DNA from: Caballeronia pedi
GTDB lineage: Bacteria > Pseudomonadota > Gammaproteobacteria > Burkholderiales > Burkholderiaceae
NCBI RefSeq assembly: GCF_001544915.2
Contig: NZ_FCOE02000001.1
Location: forward strand, 124,001-188,000
Direction of reading: 5' to 3'
DNA: 64,000 nt
Part shown: piece after piece, positions 20,719 to 29,068 of the stretch
How positions within the stretch are numbered: position 1 is the first letter of the stretch
Layout of the letters: each line of letters starts with the position of its first letter
Made by a program: the position numbers and the translations under genes
Notes under the pieces: model-generated
The model's input: the letters and a program-made list of their open reading frames with translations, nothing else
Told to the model about the DNA's origin: nothing
Databases searched by the model: none

Positions 20719-20835
20719 TTTTTGATTGTTTTATTTCGGATGCATCTTATGTATCTCAATGTTTCGGTATCCGATGCTTGTGCTTCGTTTTTGGATGTGG
20801 ATTTTATTTCGCGTGACGCGAAGGGGTTTGAGTCG

Positions 20836-21516
20836 ATGGAATTCGGGAACGGAAGCCAGGTGTTCTCGCACGCTAAACGGATAAGGCTCGCAATAGCGGA
20901 TGATCATCCCCTCGTCATCCTCGCAATCGAGCGCCTCGCTGGGAATTTTCCCAATGTCGAAGTGGTGAGTCGCAGCATGAATTCGACTCAGCTCGACGAG
21001 TCGCTCGCACGGGGCGAATGCGACGTGGCGATCATCGATTTCTTCATGCCGGGCGGACGCCATGGCGATGGCATCGATCTGATCCAGCACGTGGCGGCAC
21101 AGTATCCGGAGGTTCGCACTGTCGTTCTGTCACGCAGCGACGACGCGGCGATCGTCAAACACGCGCTGGAAGCAGGAGCCCATGCGTTCCTCAGCAAGGA
21201 AGATCGGCTCGATCTGATATATGTGGCCATTGTTTCGGTCATCGCCAACGAGACGTATCTCGGTCCCGCCATTCGCCGCCGCCTGACGCTCGCGGATGCC
21301 GAAAGTCATGCGCGGTTCATTCGCCAGAGGCTCACGAGCCGCGAGCTCGAAGTCATCGAGCGCTATGCGCGCGGCGCCAACGTCACCGAGATCGCCAAAG
21401 AATTGGAGCGCAGCGTGAAGACGATCAGCGCGCAGAAATGCGCGGCCATGCGAAAACTGGATCTGTCGACGGACGCCGATCTCTATCGTTTCATCGCGGA
21501 CAGCGGCTTGATCTAG
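20836..21516 (+). CDS. RcsB-like response regulator (copy 2 of 3)
   Basis: 226 residues from ATG 20836. AAGGGG nine bases upstream decides this start over an in-frame TTG at 20722. The receiver has Asp22/Asp23, acceptor Asp68 (IIDFFMP), Ser99 in the Thr/Ser position and Lys121, all intact. MPGGRHGDGIDLI is very close to the corresponding RcsB loop. The helix-turn-helix at residues 166-223 (LTSRELEVIERYARG, TEIAKELERSVKTIS) shares the TEIAKEL core with copy 1. A 13-residue hydrophilic extension precedes the receiver. It is 117 bp after copy 1 in the same direction. Confidence 0.9.
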   Translation: MEFGNGSQVFSHAKRIRLAIADDHPLVILAIERLAGNFPNVEVVSRSMNSTQLDESLARGECDVAIIDFFMPGGRHGDGIDLIQHVAAQYPEVRTVVLSRSDDAAIVKHALEAGAHAFLSKEDRLDLIYVAIVSVIANETYLGPAIRRRLTLADAESHARFIRQRLTSRELEVIERYARGANVTEIAKELERSVKTISAQKCAAMRKLDLSTDADLYRFIADSGLI

Positions 21517-21625
21517 AAGCGGTGTTCGCAAAGCGCGCACGACGCGTGACCAAAGACCGGAGGAGACGACGCACAGTCCGTTAAGGATCGATGCGTGCCG
21601 GGCAATCTCAACAAAACGCACAAAA

Positions 21626-22276
21626 ATGAGAAAGAAAACGCCGCTACGGGCGATCGTTGCCGACGACCATCCTGTCGTCGTCAAAGGCATTCAAAGCCTC
21701 CTCGAGCGTGATGGGGCATTGCGAGTCGTGGCCACCGCGCGCGACACATTGGAACTCGCAGAAGCAGTCGACACCACGCCGTGCGACTACGTCTTTTCGG
21801 ACATCGGCATGCGCGGCATCGACGGCGAGAACAGTTCGATCGGATTCCTCCGGCGCCTGTCGTGGCAGGAGCGCAGACCGAAAGTCATCGTGCTCACGAT
21901 GATTTCTCAGACGCGAATGCTGGCGGGGCTCGTCCAGATGGGCGTGGACGGCGTAATCGACAAGCGCGACGGTCTCGCATGTCTCAGCGATGCGATATCC
22001 GTGGTCGAAGCCGGTGGCCGCTTCCTTTCTCCAGGCGTGGAAGCGGCGGTGCGACATCTGCCGGTTACATCGCCGGCGCGCGCAGGCGTGCTGAGCCGGC
22101 GCGAATGGGAAGTCTTTCAGCTCTACGCCAGCGGCCTTCTGGTGCATGAGATCGCCGATTATTTCGGGCGAAGCCGCAAGACCATCGCTACGCAAAAGCG
22201 AAGCGGCATGCGCAAGCTAGGCCTTGAAAGCGAAGGGGAACTGGTCGCTTATCTGCAGCAGATCGGTTTGATCTGA
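21626..22276 (+). CDS. RcsB-like response regulator (copy 3 of 3)
   Basis: 216 residues. The receiver has Asp13/Asp14, acceptor Asp59 (VFSDIGM), Thr91 and Lys113. The loop after the acceptor (MRGIDGENSSIGFL) is more diverged than in copies 1 and 2, lacking the usual MP. The LuxR-type helix-turn-helix at residues 156-213 reads LSRREWEVFQLYASG and RKTIATQKRSGMRKLGL, so DNA-contact residues differ between the copies. It lies 109 bp after copy 2 and 224 bp before the kinase gene. No obvious Shine-Dalgarno is present. Confidence 0.89.
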   Translation: MRKKTPLRAIVADDHPVVVKGIQSLLERDGALRVVATARDTLELAEAVDTTPCDYVFSDIGMRGIDGENSSIGFLRRLSWQERRPKVIVLTMISQTRMLAGLVQMGVDGVIDKRDGLACLSDAISVVEAGGRFLSPGVEAAVRHLPVTSPARAGVLSRREWEVFQLYASGLLVHEIADYFGRSRKTIATQKRSGMRKLGLESEGELVAYLQQIGLI

Positions 22277-22329
22277 CGCTGGCCCGACCGTCGATCGTGC
22301 TTATTTTCTGTGCAAATTGGGACGGTTCC

Positions 22330-22366
22330 GATTCGATTCTGATCTATTGCGGTTCAGACTCGAATC
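22330..22366. promoter_or_regulatory. 13-bp inverted repeat upstream of the hybrid kinase
   Basis: GATTCGATTCTGA and TCAGACTCGAATC pair with one mismatch around an 11-base spacer, 134 bp before the kinase start and 54 bp after copy 3. It could be a regulator site or an mRNA hairpin. There is no T-run, so it is not a terminator. Confidence 0.4.
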
Positions 22367-22500
22367 ATTTGCATTCGACAGGCAAGCACGAAGCGCGCGG
22401 ACGGCCGAGTCACATGTGACGAACCGGTGTCCTCGCGGCCTTGCTCAGCCGGCGATGCGACTTTCGTTGCAAGCGTCGGCCCGCATCTGAGGGGTTCGCA

Positions 22501-25500
22501 TTGAGATCATTGTTCGGGCGTTGGCTTCTTCTACTTTTCTTCATCGCCCCGCCTTATTGCCATGCCGCCAAATCCGGCACGCACGCCAGCGCTCCATCGG
22601 TCACCGCCGAGGCCCGCGCGAATACGCTTCGCGCAACCACCAAAGTCGAGTTGGACGAATCCGAGCGCGGTTACTTACGCGCATTGAAACCGATCGTGGT
22701 TGGCGTGATCGAAGGAAGCGAAACAGAGGACGCTTCGCTCGAATCGTCGCGAGTGGCTCTCGCGAAAATCGAACAGTCACTGGGCGTGACGTTCGATCCA
22801 AAGCCTTTCCGCGACTGGGCACGGGCCGCGACCGCATTTCAGCGCGGCGAGATCGACATGATCGTGGCGCCGAGTCCGCCCGGACGCCTGAATTACGCCA
22901 TGCACTCCGAACTGCACCCGCTCGATGAACTGATCAAGCGGGCGTTCGCGCAAATTCCCGAGTCCGGCTCCGCTGCTGCCCGGACCACGGCGTCGGGGGC
23001 GTCGGGCTGGAGCGTCACGGCGCTGCGTCTTTTGCCGGCGCTTATCGGCATTGCCGCAGTGCTGTTCGTGACCCTTCGCGCGTTCATCCGCCTGCAACAG
23101 GAAATGCACCGGCGCATGGAGACCGAACAGCGTCTCGCGACGCAACTCAGCTTCCAGCAAACGATGATGGAGGTCGTACCGTACCCGCTCATCGCGAAGG
23201 ACATGGAGAACCGCTACATCGCGGTGAACCGCGCGTTCGAGGAGGCGCTCGGCGTGCGGCGCGAGGACATTCTCGGCCGCACGAGTCTCGCTGTGACGGC
23301 GTGGGGCGCGGAGCACAGCCGGCTGCTGCACGAACTGACGCACGCGACGCTGACCACCGGCCAGCGGCAGGAAGTCGAAGCCGAATTCTGCGACCAGCAG
23401 AATCTGTCGCGCTGCGGTCTTTTCTGGACGGGCGCGTTCACCGCGTCGAATGGCGAGCGCGCGGGCGTCGTCGGCACGATGATCGACATCACCGACATTC
23501 GCGACGCCGAAACCCGCGCGCGACAGACCGAGCGGCGCCTTCATGACGTAACGCGCTCGCTGCCCGCCGTCGTGTTCCAGTTGCGCCGTGAGAGCGACGG
23601 CACGTACAGCCTTCCTTATATCGATGGCGACACCCGTCAACTGCTCGGGCTCGACGTCATCGCGCTCGCCGATGATCCGATTCACGCGTTGACGCACGTC
23701 AACCTCGAGGACAGCGCACGTCTGCTCGCCGAGATCGAGACGTCGGCGCGCACGCTCGAACCGTTGCATACCGAGTTTCGATCGACCATCGAAGGCGTCA
23801 CGCGCTGGATTCGGGCCGATCTCGTCGCGCACCGCGAAGACGACGGCGGCGTGGTGTGGAGCGGATACTGGGCCGATGCCAGCGTGGAGCATGCCCGCGC
23901 GGACGAACTCGCCCGCGCCCGCGATACCGCCGAAGCCGCTTCGCGCGCGAAAGACAATTTCCTGGCGATGATGAGCCACGAAATCCGCACGCCGATGAAC
24001 GGCGTCCTCGGCCTCGTCGAAGTGCTCGAAAACACGCCGCTGAATCCGGATCAATCCCAGATGCTCGGCATGATTCAGGATTCCGCGAGCGCGCTCCTGC
24101 AGATTCTGGACGATCTGCTCGACTATTCGAAGATCGAGGCCGGGCGCCTCACGATCGAATCGACCCCGATCGATCTGCGCGAACTCGTGGATAACGCGAT
24201 CGGCCTGCTCGCCGGACGAGCGCATGAAAAGGGGCTGCGCGTGCGCGTCGACGTGGCGCCGGAAGTGGCTGCATTGGTGCGGGGCGACAGCGTGCGCCTC
24301 AGACAGATTCTCTTCAACCTGATGAGCAACGCGATCAAGTTCACGATCAAAGGCGATGTCGCGCTGCATGTTCGCGCAGTCGAGCAACGCGACGCGGAGC
24401 AGATGATCGAACTGTGCGTCAGGGATACCGGCATCGGCATCGCGGCCGAGGCCCAGCAGAGCCTCTTCGAGCCTTTCGTGCAGGCGGAGACGTCCACGAC
24501 GCGCCGCTTCGGCGGGACCGGGCTTGGGCTGACCATTTGCAATCGCCTCGTCGAACTGATGGGCGGAACCATGAGTCTCGAAAGCGCGATCGGTGTCGGC
24601 ACGGCAATGTACGTCCGTCTCGTGATGCCCATCGAGACGCTGCACTATCAGATCAACGGACTGCGCGGCAAGCGCGGCATCGTCGCGATCGACGACGACC
24701 GCGTGGCGGCCGCGCTCATGCATTATGGCAAGGCACTCGGCCTCGTGTTGCAGCGTTATGCGCCCAGCGAACTCGCGCGATCGGAACCGGCATCGCTCGA
24801 AGACGTCGAAATCGTCTTTCTGAGCGATACCCACAAGAGCGCCTTGCCGCTCGGCTCGCGTGTGATCCACGTGACCGAGAAACCGAAGCCGACCGGCTAT
24901 CGAATCCTCGAAGACGACATTCGCGTGAGCGTGAATCCGATCTCATGGCGCGGACTCGGCGCGGCATGCGTCGCCGCGCTGACCGGCATGCCGCAAATCG
25001 TCTCGGGCGCGACGCTCGGTCATGACACGAAGATGGAGGCGCCGGACCGTGGCGACGCGCTGCGCGGCGGCAAGCTCGTACTCGTGGCCGAGGATCACCC
25101 GGTGAATCAGGAACTGATCCGTCATCAGCTTTCGTTGCTTGGTTTCGCCTGCGATGTCGTGCACGACGGCGTCGAGGCGCTCGCCACGCTCGCGGATACG
25201 CGCTACGGCTTTCTGATCACCGATTGCCACATGCCGAACATGACGGGCTACGAGCTCGCGCGCCGCATCCGGGCGGATGAAACCGGCACGGCGCGTCGGC
25301 TGCCGATTCTCGGCATTACGGCGAGCACCGCGCCCGACGAGCTGCGCAGATGCCGCGAGGCGGGCATGGACGATTGCCTCGTGAAGCCCACGCGGCTCGC
25401 AACCTTGCGCGAGCATCTGAACCGCTGGTGGGTGACCGATCAGGCCGTGGCCGTGCCCGGCCCGCACGTACCGGAAGACGCAACCGTGTTGCCGCGCGAG

Positions 25501-25842
25501 GACGACGAGCTCGATATCGGCGCCATGGCGCAGCTATGGGGCAGCGAAGCGACGGTGAAGGCGTTGCTGGATGCGTTCGTCTCGTCGTTCCGGGATGATC
25601 TCGTGGCGCTTCGGCGGCTGCTCGATCGTGGCACCGTGGATGATCTGCGCGACTGGCATCATCGGGTCGTCGGGGCGGCCAGCGTGTTGCAGTATCGGCC
25701 GTTGCTTCGCGCGCTGGAGGATTTTCGCCGGGACCTGCCGACGAAAACGCGAAACGCGCGGCGTCGGGAAGGGCTTGCGCTGATCGCGCGATGCGAACAA
25801 CTCATCGAGCGCATTCAGGAACAAGGCGCAACGATTCTCTGA
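22501..25842 (+). CDS. Hybrid sensor histidine kinase with receiver and HPt domains (RcsC/EvgS-like)
   Basis: 1113 residues from TTG 22501, set by GAGGGG six bases upstream and a signal peptide directly after it (LLLLFFIAPPYCHA). In order: a short periplasmic segment of about 140 residues that looks like a shortened solute-binding (VFT) domain (ERGYLRALKPIVVGV, FQRGEIDMIVAPSP), a membrane helix near 172-195, and two PAS domains (216-325 and 340-455). Then come HisKA with His493 (MMSHEIRTPMNG), HATPase_c with RDTGIGI and GGTGLGLTI, and an alpha/beta segment like the RcsC ABL domain (720-835). A receiver with Asp908 (ITDCHMP) and an HPt domain with His1054 (HRVVGAA) complete it. All phosphorelay residues are present. 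It should phosphorylate the three regulators upstream. Confidence 0.92.
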   Translation: MRSLFGRWLLLLFFIAPPYCHAAKSGTHASAPSVTAEARANTLRATTKVELDESERGYLRALKPIVVGVIEGSETEDASLESSRVALAKIEQSLGVTFDPKPFRDWARAATAFQRGEIDMIVAPSPPGRLNYAMHSELHPLDELIKRAFAQIPESGSAAARTTASGASGWSVTALRLLPALIGIAAVLFVTLRAFIRLQQEMHRRMETEQRLATQLSFQQTMMEVVPYPLIAKDMENRYIAVNRAFEEALGVRREDILGRTSLAVTAWGAEHSRLLHELTHATLTTGQRQEVEAEFCDQQNLSRCGLFWTGAFTASNGERAGVVGTMIDITDIRDAETRARQTERRLHDVTRSLPAVVFQLRRESDGTYSLPYIDGDTRQLLGLDVIALADDPIHALTHVNLEDSARLLAEIETSARTLEPLHTEFRSTIEGVTRWIRADLVAHREDDGGVVWSGYWADASVEHARADELARARDTAEAASRAKDNFLAMMSHEIRTPMNGVLGLVEVLENTPLNPDQSQMLGMIQDSASALLQILDDLLDYSKIEAGRLTIESTPIDLRELVDNAIGLLAGRAHEKGLRVRVDVAPEVAALVRGDSVRLRQILFNLMSNAIKFTIKGDVALHVRAVEQRDAEQMIELCVRDTGIGIAAEAQQSLFEPFVQAETSTTRRFGGTGLGLTICNRLVELMGGTMSLESAIGVGTAMYVRLVMPIETLHYQINGLRGKRGIVAIDDDRVAAALMHYGKALGLVLQRYAPSELARSEPASLEDVEIVFLSDTHKSALPLGSRVIHVTEKPKPTGYRILEDDIRVSVNPISWRGLGAACVAALTGMPQIVSGATLGHDTKMEAPDRGDALRGGKLVLVAEDHPVNQELIRHQLSLLGFACDVVHDGVEALATLADTRYGFLITDCHMPNMTGYELARRIRADETGTARRLPILGITASTAPDELRRCREAGMDDCLVKPTRLATLREHLNRWWVTDQAVAVPGPHVPEDATVLPREDDELDIGAMAQLWGSEATVKALLDAFVSSFRDDLVALRRLLDRGTVDDLRDWHHRVVGAASVLQYRPLLRALEDFRRDLPTKTRNARRREGLALIARCEQLIERIQEQGATIL

Positions 25843-25881
25843 TTGCGTGGTCGCGGCGCACGGGCGCCGCGTTCACTGGTC

Positions 25882-26817
25882 TTATTCCGACAACGCCGCG
25901 TGATTCGCGTTGACCGATTCGCGCTCGCGGAAATAGGCCAGCGCGAAATCGACGAACGCGCGTGTTTTGGCCGACACGTGCCGGCGGCCCGGATAGACGA
26001 TCGACACGTCCTTCTGCGCGTCCTTGAGTGCGTAGCCCGGCAGCAGGCGCACGAGTGCGCCGGTGTCGATGTCCTGCGCCACATAGCTCTCGGGCAATAC
26101 GGCGATTCCCATCTCGGCGAGCGCCGCCTGCCTCAACATGTGCGAACTGTTCACGGCGTAAGCGGGATCGAGCGCGACACTTTCCTGCACACCCGAAGGC
26201 CCGACGAAGGACCACGTCGAACCGTGAATGTCCGCAGATGGCGCAAGAAACTCGTGTTGCGCCAGCGCGGCGGGACGCGCGGGCGTGCCGCGCCGTGAAA
26301 GATATCCGGGCGACGCGACGAGCACCGCCGCGACGCTGACCAGTGGGCGGTTGATGAGCATGCCGCTACTGACAAGTTGCGGCATGACGATGCCGACATC
26401 GAAACCTTCCGCAACGAGATCGACCGGACGATGCAGCAACGTCAGGCGCAGTTTCACGTTTGCATAGCGCTCGCGAAACTCACGCAGCATCGGCGTGAGG
26501 CCGAGCAATGAAAACGACGCAGACGCCACGAGCTTCAGCGTGCCAGATGGATCCACCGAACTGTTGGCCACCGATGCCTCGATAGCCTCGACCTGATCGA
26601 TGACCGCGCGGCAGCCTTCGGCATAGGCGCGGCCGGCTTCGGTCAGAGAGACGCTTCGCGTCGTGCGGTTCAGCAGACGCGTATGGAGATGGGCTTCCAG
26701 CAGCGAGACATAGCGCGTCACCACGGCGTTGGACAGATCGAGCGCGGCGGCGGCGCGGCCGAATGATTCGGTTTCGGCCACCTTCATGAAGACGCGCATC
26801 GCTTGGAATTGATTCAT
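25882..26817 (-). CDS. LysR family transcriptional regulator
   Basis: 311 residues from ATG 26817, where the usual LysR opening MNQFQAMRVFMKVAETESFGRAA (split over residues 1-23) begins. The helix-turn-helix is within residues 1-60 and the substrate-binding domain within 90-300. The sequence is of the CrgA/DsdC-like single-domain effector type with HTRLLNRTTRSVSLTEAG. The effector is unknown. It ends 40 bp from the convergent kinase gene and starts 443 bp from the divergent porin gene, so it may control the porin. Confidence 0.93.
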   Translation of the reverse strand: MNQFQAMRVFMKVAETESFGRAAAALDLSNAVVTRYVSLLEAHLHTRLLNRTTRSVSLTEAGRAYAEGCRAVIDQVEAIEASVANSSVDPSGTLKLVASASFSLLGLTPMLREFRERYANVKLRLTLLHRPVDLVAEGFDVGIVMPQLVSSGMLINRPLVSVAAVLVASPGYLSRRGTPARPAALAQHEFLAPSADIHGSTWSFVGPSGVQESVALDPAYAVNSSHMLRQAALAEMGIAVLPESYVAQDIDTGALVRLLPGYALKDAQKDVSIVYPGRRHVSAKTRAFVDFALAYFRERESVNANHAALSE

Positions 26818-27260
26818 GGATGTAGCGAGGTGAGAGGCGTCTTGCGAACGGTTCGTGTAGGCGAGCAGAGGCGGGAGCGTGAGCACTGCTTACTCGCGTG
26901 CGCGATGCTAATGCTGAGGCGACAGAGCAGGAATGGGAGCACTCTGATTTGTCATGTGTGTCTCAATGTGACCACTGTCGCATGTATGCAACTGATCTCC
27001 GCGATAGACCCGGAAAACACGCGCGACGCGAACGGTAAGTCCACGCCGCCTAAGCGTTTATCCATATTGAAAATGCATTTTTCGATTTATTCGAAAGATC
27101 TTTTGTGTTTCTTTCGGCAGTTTCTCAAAAAAGGCGGGCAATAAACTTTGTCCTGCCGAATATCGGTGCCGAGCCGCATGAGCGAAGAGGCAAATCCGAG
27201 CTCGACAGGCGTTCGGCCTGAAGCAACCCACGAGTCGCACGACTCACGAAAGGAACACTC
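26818..27260. other. Intergenic region between LysR regulator and porin
   Basis: 443 bp with no supported gene. The right half is AT-rich and should hold the porin promoter and leader. It contains the inverted repeat at 27080-27096 and ends with GAAAGGA ahead of the porin ATG. Short ORFs here lack ribosome binding sites and family features. Confidence 0.55.
27080..27096. promoter_or_regulatory. Inverted repeat in the porin upstream region
   Basis: TTTCGA and TCGAAA are exact arms around TTTAT, 165 bp before the porin ATG. A nearby TTGAAA (27067-27072) could be a -35 element. Assignment to LysR or another regulator is a guess. Confidence 0.3.
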
Positions 27261-28418
27261 ATGAAAAAGAATTTGATCGTAACGGCCGTCGCAACGCTGG
27301 CCGCATCGTTCGCAACCGCTGCCAGCGCGCAAAGCAGCGTCACGCTGTATGGTCTGGTCGACGCGGGTCTGACGTATGTGAACAACGTGCGTAACGAAAC
27401 GGGCGAAAGCGCGAAGGCAAGCTCGTTTGGCGTGACGAGCGGCAACGTGAATCCGAGCCGCTGGGGCCTGCGCGGTGCTGAAGATCTCGGCGGCGGCATG
27501 AAGGCTGTTTTCACGTTGGAAAACGGTTTCAATATCGCTAACGGCACCGGCGACGGTCGCCAGTTCGGCCGTCAGGCGTACGTCGGCCTGTCGACTGCTC
27601 AAGTGGGCACGCTGACGCTCGGTCGCCAGAACGATGCTGTCGCCGACTTCCTCGGGCCGATGAGCGCCACCGGCACGTGGGGCGGTACGTACTTCGCACA
27701 CCCGGGCGACATCGACAACCTCGACGGCAACGCATTCCGCATCAACAACTCCGTCAAGTTCGTGAGCGCGAACTACGCTGGCCTGACGTTCGCCGGCGCA
27801 TATGGCTTCTCGAACTCCGCAGGCAGCTTCGCGGCGAACCGTGCATACAGCTTCGGTGCGGGTTATGCAAACGGCCCGTTCAAGCTTGGCGCTGCATACA
27901 CGCAAGCGAACGGTTTCAACTCGAACACGGCCGGCGCGATCACGGAAAGTGTGGTGTCGCCGATCATTGCGGGCGCTCAGCAGACGGCGCGTCTGCGCAC
28001 GTTTGGTGCCGGCGGCAGCTTCTCGACGGGCCCGATGACGTTCGGCGCGGTGTGGACGCAGACGCGTTCGGACAACGACAGCGAAGTGGTGGCTGACTCC
28101 TCGAGCATCGCCAACAACTACGAAATCAATGGCCGCTACGCCTTGACGCCGGCACTGTCACTTGGCGCAGCGTACACGTTCACGTACGCCAAGACCGAAG
28201 ATCCGCGGGCGGAGTCGAGGCGCGTTCGTCGTCACCAGTTCGGTTTGCAAACGGACTACGCACTGTCCAAGCGTACTGACATCTACGCGGAAGGCGTGGT
28301 GCAGATCGCTAGCGGCGGTGGAGAAGGTGTGTACCCGGCCGCCGGCATCAACGGTGCTGATACCTCCTCGAGCAGCCGTCAGGTTCTCGTGACGACGGGT
28401 ATCCGTCACCGCTTCTAA
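27261..28418 (+). CDS. Outer-membrane general porin (Gram-negative porin, Burkholderia OpcP/OmpC type)
   Basis: 385 residues. The signal peptide MKKNLIVTAVATLAASFATAASA is followed by QSSVTLYGLVDAGLTYVNN, the standard mature start of betaproteobacterial porins. The rest is alternating beta-strand sequence with SRWGLRGAEDLGGGMKAVFTLENGF and a terminal aromatic GIRHRF for BAM insertion. It forms trimeric 16-strand channels for small hydrophilic solutes in the outer membrane. The start is supported by GAAAGGA. A strong terminator lies 38 bp after the stop. Expression is probably high and possibly under the divergent LysR. Confidence 0.96.
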   Translation: MKKNLIVTAVATLAASFATAASAQSSVTLYGLVDAGLTYVNNVRNETGESAKASSFGVTSGNVNPSRWGLRGAEDLGGGMKAVFTLENGFNIANGTGDGRQFGRQAYVGLSTAQVGTLTLGRQNDAVADFLGPMSATGTWGGTYFAHPGDIDNLDGNAFRINNSVKFVSANYAGLTFAGAYGFSNSAGSFAANRAYSFGAGYANGPFKLGAAYTQANGFNSNTAGAITESVVSPIIAGAQQTARLRTFGAGGSFSTGPMTFGAVWTQTRSDNDSEVVADSSSIANNYEINGRYALTPALSLGAAYTFTYAKTEDPRAESRRVRRHQFGLQTDYALSKRTDIYAEGVVQIASGGGEGVYPAAGINGADTSSSSRQVLVTTGIRHRF

Positions 28419-28455
28419 AGCGCTCGAAGCAGTACCGAGCTTTAGCTAGGTAGAG

Positions 28456-28480
28456 AAGGGCGCCGCAAGGCGCCCTTTTT
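28456..28480 (+). terminator. Intrinsic terminator after porin gene
   Basis: Stem AAGGGCGCC/GGCGCCCTT with a GCAA tetraloop, followed by a T-run. Confidence 0.9.
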
Positions 28481-28593
28481 CGCATACGCGCCCGTTCGCA
28501 ACGAAGCGAAAGGCGCCGCCCATCCGGATGCTCTACCATGACGATGCGGCCATCGTCTCGACGACGCCCTGTCCGCCGAACAGGAGAGCAACA

Positions 28594-29040
28594 ATGATCT
28601 CGACATGCAGACCACATGTCCGCTGGATGGCCGTTCCGATCCTCATGATGCTTGCCGCGAGCGCAGCCTGCGCCGACACCGTCGCGCTGAAAGCCAATCT
28701 CCAGCCTTCGAGCGAAGTCCCGCCGCGCGTAAGCAAAGGCCACGGCACCCTGGACGCGACCTTCGACACCGACACCAAAGTATTCGCCTGGACCGTGACA
28801 TACGCGGAACTATCCGGCCCGGTGACGATGGCGCATTTCCACGGTCCCGCGCCGGTCGGCCAGAACGCGAAGCCGCAGGTGCCCGTCGACAAGAAAGCAC
28901 TCGCGAGCCCGATGAAAGGACAAGCGACGCTGACCGATCAACAGGTCAACGATCTCATGACGGGGCAGTGGTACTTCAACATTCACACGCAGGAGAACCC
29001 GACCGGCGAGATACGCGGTCAGGTGATGCCGTCGAATTGA
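28594..29040 (+). CDS. Secreted CHRD-domain protein
   Basis: 148 residues from ATG 28594, supported by AGGAGAG. A signal peptide (WMAVPILMMLAASAACA) with cleavage near ACADT is followed by one CHRD domain (VALKANLQPSSEVPP, AHFHGPAPVGQNA, GQWYFNIHTQENPTGEIRGQ). CHRD domains take their name from chordin and occur in bacterial periplasmic proteins of unknown role; the conserved His and Glu may bind metal. It is followed by an esterase gene 28 bp on, perhaps co-transcribed. Confidence 0.9.
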   Translation: MISTCRPHVRWMAVPILMMLAASAACADTVALKANLQPSSEVPPRVSKGHGTLDATFDTDTKVFAWTVTYAELSGPVTMAHFHGPAPVGQNAKPQVPVDKKALASPMKGQATLTDQQVNDLMTGQWYFNIHTQENPTGEIRGQVMPSN

Positions 29041-29068
29041 CGCGGGTTCACGCATCCCAAGATCCACG

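Noticed and set aside
20722..20835. 38-codon N-terminal extension of response regulator 2
   Set aside because: It starts at TTG without a ribosome binding site and shows no receiver homology; AAGGGG upstream of ATG 20836 fixes the start.
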